From assembly GCF_000721495.1 (NCBI RefSeq), contig NZ_JOHY01000037.1, positions 112,284 through 176,283 of the forward strand: a DNA stretch of 64,000 bases, given 5' to 3'. The notes under the pieces are model-generated. The model was not told the origin of the DNA. It searched no databases and saw nothing but the letters and a program-made list of their open reading frames with translations. This stretch comes from Streptomyces sp. NRRL F-5123. Lineage in GTDB: Bacteria; Actinomycetota; Actinomycetes; Streptomycetales; Streptomycetaceae. The translations under genes were made by a program, and so were the position numbers. Every line of letters begins with the position of its first letter. The stretch's first letter is position 1. Of the stretch, positions 16,113 to 24,097 are shown piece by piece.

Positions 16113-17042
16113 TCACGCCCTGTCCGCTACGCGTTCGCCGAGCAGGCCCTGCGGCCGGACCAGCAGCACCACGATGAGCAGGACGAACGCCCAGACGTTG
16201 GCCCACTCGCTGCCGCCGAGCTGCTGCATGCCGGGGATGTTGGAGATGTACGCGGAGGAGCAGGACTCGGCGATGCCGAGGACGAGGCCGCCGAGCATGG
16301 CTCCGTAGATGTTGCCGATGCCGCCGAGGACGGCGGCGGTGAAGGCCTTCAGGCCCGCCTGGAAGCCGATGTCGTACTTGATCTGGCCGTACTTCAGGCC
16401 GGAGGCGAGACCGGCGACGGCGGCGAAGAAGCCGCCGATGGCGAAGGCGATCACGATGATGCGGTTGGTGTCGATGCCCATCAGCTTCGCCGTGTCCGGG
16501 TCCTGCGCGGTGGCCTGCATCGCCCGGCCGGTGCGCGAGGTGCGGACGAAGCCGGCGAGCGCGGTCATGCACACCACGGCCGCGGCCACCAGGAAGATGT
16601 CACCGGTCTGGATGTCGACGGAGCCCACGTGGAACGGACCGCCGGGCAGCTGCGGGAAGTGCTTGCCCGCGGTGGCGTTCGGGTACCAGAGGAAGACCGC
16701 CTGCTGGAGCGCGAGGGAGAGGCCGATGGCGGTGATCAGCGGTGCCAGCCGTGGGGCGTTCCGCAGCGGGCGGTAGGCGAGACGTTCCGCGCCGACCGCG
16801 ATGAGGACGGACACGATGGCGCCGCCGGCCAGCATGAGCGGCAGCGCCGCCCATATGGACATGCCGTCGGGAAGGTTCGTGTAGACCGCGAGCGCACCGA
16901 AGGCGCCGGTCATGTAGATCTCGCCGTGGGCGAAGTTGATGAGCTGGACGATGCCGTACACCATCGTGTAGCCGATGGCGATGAGCCCGTACATCGAGCC
17001 GATGAACAGCCCGTTGGCCAGCTGTTGCGGCAGGGTGTGCAC
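16113..17042 (-). CDS. livH: branched-chain amino-acid ABC transporter permease LivH
   Basis: 309-residue permease. I chose GTG 17042 (VHTLPQQLANGLFIGSMYGL) because GGAGG lies seven bases upstream and the family N-terminus fits. Characteristic stretches: GYTMVYGIVQLINFAHGEIYMTGAF, PLRNAPRLAPLITAIGLSL, and the ATPase-contact loop TSRTGRAMQATAQDPDTAKLMGID. About eight membrane segments. Separated from the binding protein gene livK by a strong hairpin, so its expression is probably lower than that of livK. Confidence 0.96.
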   Translation of the reverse strand: MHTLPQQLANGLFIGSMYGLIAIGYTMVYGIVQLINFAHGEIYMTGAFGALAVYTNLPDGMSIWAALPLMLAGGAIVSVLIAVGAERLAYRPLRNAPRLAPLITAIGLSLALQQAVFLWYPNATAGKHFPQLPGGPFHVGSVDIQTGDIFLVAAAVVCMTALAGFVRTSRTGRAMQATAQDPDTAKLMGIDTNRIIVIAFAIGGFFAAVAGLASGLKYGQIKYDIGFQAGLKAFTAAVLGGIGNIYGAMLGGLVLGIAESCSSAYISNIPGMQQLGGSEWANVWAFVLLIVVLLVRPQGLLGERVADRA

Positions 17043-17094
17043 CGCATGGCCTCCATGTCGCTGGGTGGACGGGGACGGGTGACAGGGTGGGACC

Positions 17095-17173
17095 GGTGGC
17101 GGGGCCCGGCGGGTTCGCCGGGGCCCGGATGTACTGCGGGCCGCGCGGTCGGTGCGACCGACCGCGCGGCCCG
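17095..17173 (-). terminator. strong hairpins between livK and livH
   Basis: A 17-base-pair perfect stem (CGGGCCGCGCGGTCGGT at 17137-17153, loop GCG, complement to 17173) lies just after the livK stop in the transcription direction. A second, bulged hairpin follows (about 17099-17124). There is no T-tract, so it may be a partial terminator or an mRNA-stabilising structure for the livK 3' end. Confidence 0.8.
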
Positions 17174-17190
17174 GGTGGTACCGGGGTCGG

Positions 17191-18456
17191 TCAGCCGGTG
17201 TACACGCCGGACTTGACCGCCACCCACTTGCCGCTCTTGACCTGGTAGACCGTGAGCTGCTTGTTGGTGGTGTCGCCGTACTGGTCGAACGAGATGTGGC
17301 CGGCGATGCCGTCGAAGTCGGCCTTCTGCACGCCGTCGACGACCTTCGCGCGGGCGTCGTCGGGCAGCTTGCCGTTGTTGGCCTGGACCACCTGGCCGAC
17401 CGCCTTGATGATGGCGGTGGCGGCGTCGTACGAGTAACCGCCGTAGGTGCCGTAGTCACCCGGGTACTTGTTCGCCTTGTACGCCTTGATGAACTCCTGC
17501 GCGGCGGGCAGGCTGTCGACGGGCACGCCCACGGAGGTCGCGATGTCGCCCTCGGCGGCCTGGCCGGCGGTCTTGATGTACGTGTCGGAGTACATGCCGT
17601 CGCCGCCCATGAGCGGGATGTTCACACCGGCCGCCTTGAGCTGCTTGGTGATCAGCTCGGCCTCGTCGTACTGGCCGCCGTAGTAGAGCATGTCGGCGTG
17701 CGAGTTCTTGATCTTGGTGACGAGGGTGGAGTAGTCGTTGTCACCGGTGTTGATGTGGTCGGTGCCGATGACCTTGCCGCCCAGCGCGCCGAACTTCTCC
17801 TTGAAGATCGCCGCGAGGCCCGCGCCGTAGGTCTGCTTGTCGTCGACGACGAACGCGCTCTTCTTCTTGAGCGTGTTGACCGCGTAGTCGGCGGCGAAGT
17901 TGCCCTGGTTGGCGTCGGTGGTGGCGGTGCGGAAGTAGGTCTTGAAGGGGCGCACCTGCTTGCCGGACGCCCAGTCCTTGCCCTGCGTCAGCGCCGGGTT
18001 GGTGTTGGAGGGCGAGATCTCCACCATGTTGGCGTCGCTGAAGACCTGCTGCATCGTCAGGGCCACGTTGGAGTTCAGCGGCCCGACGGCGGCGATGACG
18101 CTCTTGTCGGAGACGAACGCCGTGGCGTTCTGCTGGCCGTTGGCCGGGTTCGCCTTGTCGTCCAGCGCCTTGACCTGGAAGGTCACACCGGGGACGAGCT
18201 TCTTGGCGTTCGCGTCTTCGACGGCGAGCTTGACGCCGTACTGGATGCCCAGGCCGGTGGCGGAGTTGGCGCCGGTCAGCGGCGCGTCGACGCCGATCAC
18301 CACGGTGATGTTGTCGCCGGAGGCAGCACTGCTGCTGCCGGAGCCGCCGCTGTCCCCGCCCTTTTTGTCGTCGTCGCTGCGTGAGCCGCACGCGGAGAGC
18401 GTGAGGGCCCCGGTGGCGATCACGGAGGTGAGAATCAGCAAGGAACGCTGTCGCAC
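17191..18456 (-). CDS. livK: branched-chain amino-acid binding lipoprotein LivK
   Basis: 421-residue periplasmic-binding-fold lipoprotein that captures Leu/Ile/Val for the LivHMGF importer. GTG 18456 is preceded by GGGGAAAGGA. The signal peptide (MRQRSLLILTSVIATGALT) ends in lipobox LSAC with lipidated Cys23, followed by an Asp/Gly/Ser spacer. Family marks are VVIGVDAPLTGANSATGLGIQYG, AVGPLNSNVALTMQQVF, ISPSNTNPALT and YFRTATTDANQG. First gene of the livKHMGF unit. Confidence 0.97.
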   Translation of the reverse strand: MRQRSLLILTSVIATGALTLSACGSRSDDDKKGGDSGGSGSSSAASGDNITVVIGVDAPLTGANSATGLGIQYGVKLAVEDANAKKLVPGVTFQVKALDDKANPANGQQNATAFVSDKSVIAAVGPLNSNVALTMQQVFSDANMVEISPSNTNPALTQGKDWASGKQVRPFKTYFRTATTDANQGNFAADYAVNTLKKKSAFVVDDKQTYGAGLAAIFKEKFGALGGKVIGTDHINTGDNDYSTLVTKIKNSHADMLYYGGQYDEAELITKQLKAAGVNIPLMGGDGMYSDTYIKTAGQAAEGDIATSVGVPVDSLPAAQEFIKAYKANKYPGDYGTYGGYSYDAATAIIKAVGQVVQANNGKLPDDARAKVVDGVQKADFDGIAGHISFDQYGDTTNKQLTVYQVKSGKWVAVKSGVYTG

Positions 18457-18885
18457 GGTCAGTCCTTTCCCCTACACGGCCTTCTCTCATGAGAAGCCGA
18501 AGCCGCGCGCGGAACCCGAACTGACAAATCCGGTGGCGCGGTGACTGGCCGTGACTCTAGGCCTGGTTCGTGCCATTAGGCATAGGTGCGGCCAAGAGTG
18601 TGACTGTCTTGTTATGCCGATCCGAAACTCTTGAGCTTCTCTTGAGATTCCGGGGGACTTTTCGTACATAGCCCACTTGCCACCGAGGCGCCCAGATAGT
18701 GAAAACCGCACTTCCCGTGCGGGGCAAGGCCTCCGGGGGCGCCACCGGCCGGACCGGGGCCGCGGGGGCGGCAGGCGGGGACCGCCGCGGGCCGTTCGGC
18801 CGGACGCCGGGAATGTTTATTGCGCGCGCGTTACGCAGCGTTAATTGCAGTCGAGGGGCAAATACCCGGAGGGGGTCCGGAGGGC
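18457..18885. other. upstream region of livK
   Basis: About 430 bases between the pyk terminator and livK, lower in G+C than the coding DNA. It holds two direct CTCTTGAG octamers (18628-18635 and 18639-18646) eleven bases apart, and a small hairpin CCGCAC-TTCCC-GTGCGG (18706-18722) followed on the minus strand by TTTT, which could be a second pyk terminator or a leader structure. No protein-coding frame is convincing. Confidence 0.55.
18628..18646. promoter_or_regulatory. paired direct octamers upstream of livK
   Basis: CTCTTGAG occurs twice, spaced by CTT so that the repeats are one helical turn (11 bases) apart, about 170-190 bases before the livK start. This spacing is typical of a protein-binding direct repeat; no regulator is assigned. 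Confidence 0.4.
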
Positions 18886-18928
18886 CGAAAAACCGCGCCC
18901 CCGCGGGCGGTGGCCGACGGGGGCGCGG
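18886..18928 (-). terminator. intrinsic terminator of pyk
   Basis: Stem CCGCGCCCCCG (18893-18903) pairs with CGGGGGCGCGG (18918-18928); on the minus strand it is followed directly by TTTTTCGG. It stands 25 bases after the pyk stop. This is one of few classic stem-plus-T-tract terminators in the window. Confidence 0.92.
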
Positions 18929-18952
18929 AAGAAGTCAGGAGCTATTTCGAGT

Positions 18953-20395
18953 TCACCCATTACGCGGCGGTAGCTCGTCGACACCGATGTGGTGGACCCG
19001 GACCATATTGGTGGTGCCGGGCATTCCGGGCGGCGAGCCCGCCGTGATCACCACGACGTCGCCCTTCTTGCAGCGGCCGATCCGCAGCAGCTCCTCGTCC
19101 ACCTGCCGCACCATCTCGTCGGTCGTCTGCACCATCGGGCCGAGGAAGGCCTCCACGCCCCAGGTCAGGGTGAGCTGGGAGCGGGTGGACTGCTCCGGGG
19201 TGAAGGCCAGCACCGGGATGGGCGAGCGGTAGCGGGACAGCCGGCGGACGGTGTCGCCGGACTGCGTGAAGGCGACCAGGAAGCGGGCGTCCAGGAAGTC
19301 GCCCATCTCGGCGGCGGCCCTGGCCACCGCGCCGCCCTGGGTGCGCGGCTTGGAGGAGTCGGTGAGCGGCGCGAGGCCGGCCGTGAGCATGTCCTCCTCG
19401 GCCGCCCGGACGATCCGCGCCATCGTCTTGACGGTCGCGATCGGGTACTTGCCGACGCTGGTCTCGCCGGACAGCATGACCGCGTCCGTGCCGTCCATGA
19501 CCGCGTTGGCCACGTCGCTGGCCTCGGCGCGCGTGGGGCGGGAGTTGTCGATCATCGAGTCCAGCATCTGGGTGGCGACGATGACCGGCTTGGCGTTCCG
19601 CCGGGCCAGCGCGACCGCACGTTTCTGCACCAGCGGCACCGCCTCCAGCGGCATCTCCACACCCAGGTCGCCGCGGGCGACCATGATGCCGTCGAAGGCG
19701 TCCACGATCTCTTCGAGGTTGTCGACCGCCTGCGGCTTCTCGATCTTGGCGATCACCGGGACCCGGCGGCCCTCCTCGGCCATCACCCGCAGCACGTCGT
19801 CCACGTCCCGCCCGGAGCGCACGAAGGACAGCGCGACGACGTCCGCGCCGGTGCGCAGCGCCCAGCGCAGGTCCCGGATGTCCTTGTCGGACAGCGCGGG
19901 CACGGACACCGCGACGCCCGGCAGGTTGAGGCCCTTGTTGTCGGAGACCAGGCCGCCCTCGATACACATGGTGTGCACCCGCGGCCCCTCGACGTCCGTC
20001 ACCTCCAGGGTGACCCGGCCGTCGTCGACCAGGATCCGCTCGCCGCGCGCCACGTCGGCCGGCAGGCCCTTGTACGTGGTGCCGCAGATCTGCTGGTCAC
20101 CCTCGATGTCGTCGGCGGTGATGGTGAACAGGTCACCGCGTTCAAGCAGTACAGGGCCCTCCGCGAAACGGCCGAGCCTGATCTTCGGGCCCTGAAGGTC
20201 CGCCAGGATGCCGACGCTGCGGCCGATCTCGTCGGAGGCCTTGCGCACCCGACGGTAACGGTCCTCGTGCTCGGCGTAACTTCCGTGGCTCAGGTTGAGG
20301 CGTGCCACGTCCATTCCGGCCTCGACCAGGGCCTTGATCTGGTCGTAGGAGTCGGTGGCAGGTCCCAGGGTGCAGACAATCTTGGCTCGGCGCAT
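18953..20395 (-). CDS. pyk: pyruvate kinase
   Basis: Converts phosphoenolpyruvate and ADP to pyruvate and ATP in glycolysis. 480 residues, normal bacterial length. Diagnostic segments: MRRAKIVCTLGPAT at the start, ARLNLSHGSYAEH, DLQGPKIRLG, VIAKIEKPQAVDNLEEI (catalytic Lys/Glu), GIMVARGDLGVE and AKPVIVATQMLDSMI, plus the C-terminal allosteric domain. ATG 20395 has no obvious ribosome binding site; the upstream gaps to the divergent nucleotidase gene hold its promoter. Streptomycetes commonly carry two pyk genes; this position corresponds, as I recall, to the second copy in S. coelicolor. Confidence 0.97.
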   Translation of the reverse strand: MRRAKIVCTLGPATDSYDQIKALVEAGMDVARLNLSHGSYAEHEDRYRRVRKASDEIGRSVGILADLQGPKIRLGRFAEGPVLLERGDLFTITADDIEGDQQICGTTYKGLPADVARGERILVDDGRVTLEVTDVEGPRVHTMCIEGGLVSDNKGLNLPGVAVSVPALSDKDIRDLRWALRTGADVVALSFVRSGRDVDDVLRVMAEEGRRVPVIAKIEKPQAVDNLEEIVDAFDGIMVARGDLGVEMPLEAVPLVQKRAVALARRNAKPVIVATQMLDSMIDNSRPTRAEASDVANAVMDGTDAVMLSGETSVGKYPIATVKTMARIVRAAEEDMLTAGLAPLTDSSKPRTQGGAVARAAAEMGDFLDARFLVAFTQSGDTVRRLSRYRSPIPVLAFTPEQSTRSQLTLTWGVEAFLGPMVQTTDEMVRQVDEELLRIGRCKKGDVVVITAGSPPGMPGTTNMVRVHHIGVDELPPRNG

Positions 20396-20465
20396 GTGTC
20401 GAGCGTATGACTTACCGGTTGGTAGTCGTGGCCTCTACGGGCAACTGCCCAACGACAGCTGAATT

Positions 20466-20485
20466 AACGGTTGTTGACAACTTTC
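20466..20485. promoter_or_regulatory. inverted repeat in the pyk / nucleotidase divergent region
   Basis: GTTGT-TG-ACAAC is a small palindrome in an A/T-richer stretch between the divergent starts at 20395 and 20632. It includes a TTGACA-like hexamer on the plus strand, though no good -10 follows. It may be an operator or a -35 region; evidence is only its symmetry and location. Confidence 0.35.
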
Positions 20486-20631
20486 GAAGTGTGCGGGGGG
20501 CCGCTCGGATGAGCACCCCGGTCGCGACGACAACAGTAGTTAACCTGCAAGGCCTGTTGCTCCGGCCTGTCGTTGGTCCACAATCTACGCGCGTTGTGCT
20601 TCAGCGCCCGCGAACCGTCAAGGAGAACGAC

Positions 20632-22452
20632 ATGCCGCTCAACCGCAGGGACTTCATCAACCGCTCGGCCGCCACCGGCGCCGGCGTCGCGCTCGCGGGC
20701 GCCGCGGGCGCGGTCGCCGCCGCCCCCGCGCAGGCCGCGGAGGCCGGCGAGGGCCACGGGCGGCAGAAGACCTTCGGGCTGCGCGTCCTCGGCACCACCG
20801 ACCTGCACGGCCATGCCCTGAACTGGGACTACTTCACGAACGCCGAGTACGACGACGCCACCCACAACGACGTCGGCCTCGCCAAGATCGCCACCCTCGT
20901 CGAGCAGGCCCGCGCCGAGAAGGGCCACGACCGCACGCTGCTGATCGACGCCGGCGACATCATCCAGGGCACCCAGCTGTCGTACTACTTCGCCCGCGTG
21001 GAGCCCATCACCGGCGCGCGCACGGGCCCGCAGCACCCGATGGCGCTGGCCATGAACCACATGAAGTACGACGCCGCCGCGCTCGGCAACCACGAGTTCA
21101 ACTACGGCATCCCGCTGCTGCGCGCCTTCCAGGAACAGTGCGACTTCCCGCTGCTGGCCGCCAACGCCGTCGACGCCAAGACGCTCAAGCCCGCCTTCCC
21201 GCCCTACCTGGTCAAGGAGCTGAAGGTACCGGGCCTGCCGCCGGTCAAGGTCGGGATCCTGGGCCTGACCAACCCCGGCATCGCGGTGTGGGACAAGGCC
21301 AACGTGCAGGGCAAGATGGCCTTCCCGGGCCTGGTGGAGCAGGCGAAGGTATACGTCCCGAAGCTGCGGGCCCTCGGCTGCGACGTGGTGATCTGCACCG
21401 ACCACTCGGGCCTGGACGGCGGCACCACGTACGGCGACGCCGTGCCCTACCCGGAGAACGCGTCCTCGCAGGTCGCCGCGCAGGTGCCGGGCATCGACGC
21501 GATCCTGGTCGGCCACACCCACGTCGAGCGGCCGCAGACCCTGGTCGTCAACGAGGAGACCGGGAAGACCGTCGTGTTGTCCGAGCCGCTGTACTGGGGC
21601 ATGCGGCTGTCGGTCTTCGACATCGACCTCACCTTCGAGCGCGGCCGCTGGCACGTCTCCTCGGTCACCGCCGAGGTGCGCAACGCCAACACCGTCGCCG
21701 AGGACCCGCAGGTGGCGCGCCTGGTCCGGGACGAGCACCAGAAGGTCGTCGCTTATGTCAACCAGATCATCGGCACCTGCACCGTCGCGATGTCCGCGGC
21801 GCAGTCCACGTACAAGGACACGCCGATCATCGACTTCCTCAACCTGGTCCAGGCCGACACCGTCAAGGCCGCGCTGGCGGGCACCCAGTACGCCGACCTG
21901 CCGGTGATCTCCGAGGCCTCGCCCTTCTCCCGCACCGCCGCGATCCCGGCCGGCCAGGTCTCGCTGCGGGACGTCGCGGGCCTGTACGTCTACGAGAACA
22001 CCCTGGACGCCAAGATCCTCACCGGCGCCCAGGTCAAGGACTACCTGGAGTGGTCCGCGGCCTACTTCGTGCAGACCGCGCCGGACGCGCCCGTCGACCC
22101 GGCGAAGCTCACCAACGCCAACAACACGCCCGACTTCAGCTACGACGTGCTCAGCGGGCTGTCGTACGACATCGACATCGCCCAGCCGGCCGGCTCGCGC
22201 ATCGTGAACCTCACCGCGGGCGGGCAGCCGGTCGACCCGGCGGCGCAGTTCGTGCTCGCCGTCAACAACTACCGCTCCAGCGGCGGCAGCAACTACCCGC
22301 ACGTGGCCGCGGCGCAGTCGGTGTGGTCCAACTCCGACGAGATCCGCAACACGATCATCGCGTGGGTCCGGGCGCACGGCGGCATCGACCCGGCGTCCTT
22401 CCCGGCCGACCAGTGGCGGCTCACCCGCGCCGGAGTGCCGGTGTTCGCATAG
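20632..22452 (+). CDS. Tat-exported 5'-nucleotidase / 2',3'-cyclic phosphodiesterase family protein
   Basis: 606-residue exported metallophosphatase that releases phosphate from nucleotides outside the cell. ATG 20632 follows AAGGAGAACGAC. The N-terminus NRRDFINRSAATGAGVALAG has the twin-arginine motif and a hydrophobic segment ending APAQAAEA. The metallophosphatase domain has GTTDLHGH, DAGDIIQGT, ALGNHEFNYG, and VGHTHVERP metal ligands; the C-terminal 5'-nucleotidase domain (about 350-580) has DTPIIDFLNLVQADTV, LYVYENTL and VNNYRSSGGSNYP, the substrate-stacking region. This combination is that of the bifunctional CpdB/UshA group. Its last 32 bases overlap the 3' end of the convergent monooxygenase gene. 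Confidence 0.94.
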   Translation: MPLNRRDFINRSAATGAGVALAGAAGAVAAAPAQAAEAGEGHGRQKTFGLRVLGTTDLHGHALNWDYFTNAEYDDATHNDVGLAKIATLVEQARAEKGHDRTLLIDAGDIIQGTQLSYYFARVEPITGARTGPQHPMALAMNHMKYDAAALGNHEFNYGIPLLRAFQEQCDFPLLAANAVDAKTLKPAFPPYLVKELKVPGLPPVKVGILGLTNPGIAVWDKANVQGKMAFPGLVEQAKVYVPKLRALGCDVVICTDHSGLDGGTTYGDAVPYPENASSQVAAQVPGIDAILVGHTHVERPQTLVVNEETGKTVVLSEPLYWGMRLSVFDIDLTFERGRWHVSSVTAEVRNANTVAEDPQVARLVRDEHQKVVAYVNQIIGTCTVAMSAAQSTYKDTPIIDFLNLVQADTVKAALAGTQYADLPVISEASPFSRTAAIPAGQVSLRDVAGLYVYENTLDAKILTGAQVKDYLEWSAAYFVQTAPDAPVDPAKLTNANNTPDFSYDVLSGLSYDIDIAQPAGSRIVNLTAGGQPVDPAAQFVLAVNNYRSSGGSNYPHVAAAQSVWSNSDEIRNTIIAWVRAHGGIDPASFPADQWRLTRAGVPVFA

Positions 22453-24058
22453 CCGACTCCGCCCCGGCGGCCCCTCCCCCGGCGCGGGTGCGGGCGGGGT
22501 CGCCGAGGCCGAACGTGGTGAAGGCGGTCCTGGCCGGCAGCGGGTAGTACTCGGTGCCGGCCAGCAGCGCGGTCAGGTCGTTGAGGATCACCGCCGAGCG
22601 CCACGCGGCCAGGCCCAGGTCCGGGGCGCCGACGCCGTGGGTGTGGCGCTCGGCGTTCTGCACGTAGATCCGGCCGGTCACCGAACGGTCCAGCTCCAGC
22701 CGGTGCCGCGCGTCCACCCGCGGCCGGCCCGAGGCGTCGCGCAGCAGCCGGTCCTCCAGCGGGGCGAGCAGCTGGTCGAGCGGGCGCTCGCGGTAGCCGG
22801 TCGCCAGCACCACGGCGTTGGTCACCAGCCGGCTGCGGGTGCCCTGCTCGGGGTGCTCCAGGTGCAGTTCGATCGCGGTGGTGCCGATCCGCCCGGCCGT
22901 GCGCACGCTCACCCCGGGCGTGAGCACCGCGTCCGGCCAGCCGCCGTCGAGGGTGCGGCGGTAGAGCTCGTCGTGGATCGCGGTGATCGTCTCGGTGTCG
23001 ATGCCCTTGTGCAGCTGCCACTGCCGCGGCAGGAGCCCGTCGCGCACCGGCTCGGCCAGGGCGTGGAAGTACCGCGTGTAATCCGGGGTGAAGTGCTCCA
23101 GGCCGAGCCGGCTGTACTCCATCGGCGCGAACGCGGGGGTACGGGCCAGCCAGGTGATCGCCTCCCGCCCCACCGGCCGCGACCGCAGCAGGTCGAGGAA
23201 GACCTCGGCGCCGGACTGCCCCGAGCCGATCACCGTGACGTGCTCGGCCGCGAGCAGCCGCTCGCGCTGCGGGACGTACTCCGCCGAGTGCACGACGGGC
23301 ACGGTCGGCGCCTCCGCGAGCGGCCGCAGCGGCTCGGGGACGTACGGGGCGGTGCCTACGCCGAGCACCAGGTGCCGGGCGTACGTGCGGCCCAGCGCCT
23401 CGGCCTCGCCGCGTGCGTCGAGCTGGGTGTGGTCGACCTCGAAGCGGGCGTGCCCCGGATCCCAGCGGACCGTGTCGACCTGCTGCCCGAAGTGCGTGGA
23501 CGGCAGGGCGTCGGCGACCCAGCGGCAGTAGGCGTCGTACTCGGCGCGGTGGATGTGGAAGCGCTCGGCGAAGTAGAAGGGGAAGAGCCGCTCGCGGGAT
23601 TTGAGGTGGTTCAGGAACGACCAGCGGCTCGCCGGGTCGACGAGGGTCACCAGGTCGGCGAGGAAGGGCACTTGCAGGGTGGCGCCGTCCACCAGCAGCC
23701 CCGGGTGCCAGTGGAAGGCCTGGCGCTGGTCGTAGAAGGCGGCGGTCAGGCCCGGTACGGCGTCGGCGAGGGCGGCGAGCGAGAGGTTGAAGGGCCCGAC
23801 CCCGATCCCGAGCAGGTCGAAGGGCTCGGGGTCTTCCTGGTCGGGGGCCGGCTGGTCTGTCGGCTGGTCGGGGGCTTGCTGGTCAGGGGCTTGCTGCGGG
23901 GCCGCGGCGTACTCGGGGGCGGGGGCGGCGTACGGGGGCCGGTCCGGCGCGGGCGGGGCGAGGGCGGCGGGCCCGGGGGGCGCGGGCTCGGGGGGCGCGG
24001 CCCGGTGCGGGCCGGGGGTGGGGTCGGGCTCCGCGGGCTGCGGGGTCGGGGCGTTCAT
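22421..24058 (-). CDS. lysine/ornithine/diamine N-monooxygenase (DesB/IucD-like)
   Basis: FAD- and NADPH-dependent N-hydroxylase of siderophore pathways. 545 residues from ATG 24058 behind GGAAGGAAGG. After an unusual Pro/Ala/Gln-rich N-terminal extension of about 78 residues comes the FAD motif LGIGVGPFNLSL (83-94), the conserved FYDQRQAFHWHPGLLVDGA and PFLADLVTLVDP, an NADPH motif VIGSGQSGAEVFLDLL, and the late VVLATGYRERP. Together with the decarboxylase 39 bases upstream it resembles desB of the desferrioxamine pathway, where it would hydroxylate a diamine such as cadaverine. The matching acyltransferase and NIS synthetase are missing here. The exact substrate (lysine, ornithine, cadaverine, putrescine) cannot be read from sequence. 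Confidence 0.9.
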   Translation of the reverse strand: MNAPTPQPAEPDPTPGPHRAAPPEPAPPGPAALAPPAPDRPPYAAPAPEYAAAPQQAPDQQAPDQPTDQPAPDQEDPEPFDLLGIGVGPFNLSLAALADAVPGLTAAFYDQRQAFHWHPGLLVDGATLQVPFLADLVTLVDPASRWSFLNHLKSRERLFPFYFAERFHIHRAEYDAYCRWVADALPSTHFGQQVDTVRWDPGHARFEVDHTQLDARGEAEALGRTYARHLVLGVGTAPYVPEPLRPLAEAPTVPVVHSAEYVPQRERLLAAEHVTVIGSGQSGAEVFLDLLRSRPVGREAITWLARTPAFAPMEYSRLGLEHFTPDYTRYFHALAEPVRDGLLPRQWQLHKGIDTETITAIHDELYRRTLDGGWPDAVLTPGVSVRTAGRIGTTAIELHLEHPEQGTRSRLVTNAVVLATGYRERPLDQLLAPLEDRLLRDASGRPRVDARHRLELDRSVTGRIYVQNAERHTHGVGAPDLGLAAWRSAVILNDLTALLAGTEYYPLPARTAFTTFGLGDPARTRAGGGAAGAESAMRTPALRRG

Positions 24059-24097
24059 CGGACTGGGCCTTCCTTCCGTGGTGCAGCGCCCGGCGGG

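Noticed and set aside
17171..17184. GGGTGGTACC, T-box-like, on the plus strand after livK
   Set aside because: It belongs to the livK 3' hairpin region and no plus-strand gene follows. The same string near 44801 also lacks a suitable downstream gene.
18487..18711. A 74-codon minus-strand frame upstream of livK
   Set aside because: No ribosome binding site, no codon bias and it crosses the direct-repeat regulatory region.
20396..20631. A Pho box upstream of the nucleotidase gene
   Set aside because: I looked for GTTCACC-type direct repeats at 11-base spacing and found none; only an unrelated GTTGT-TG-ACAAC palindrome is present.
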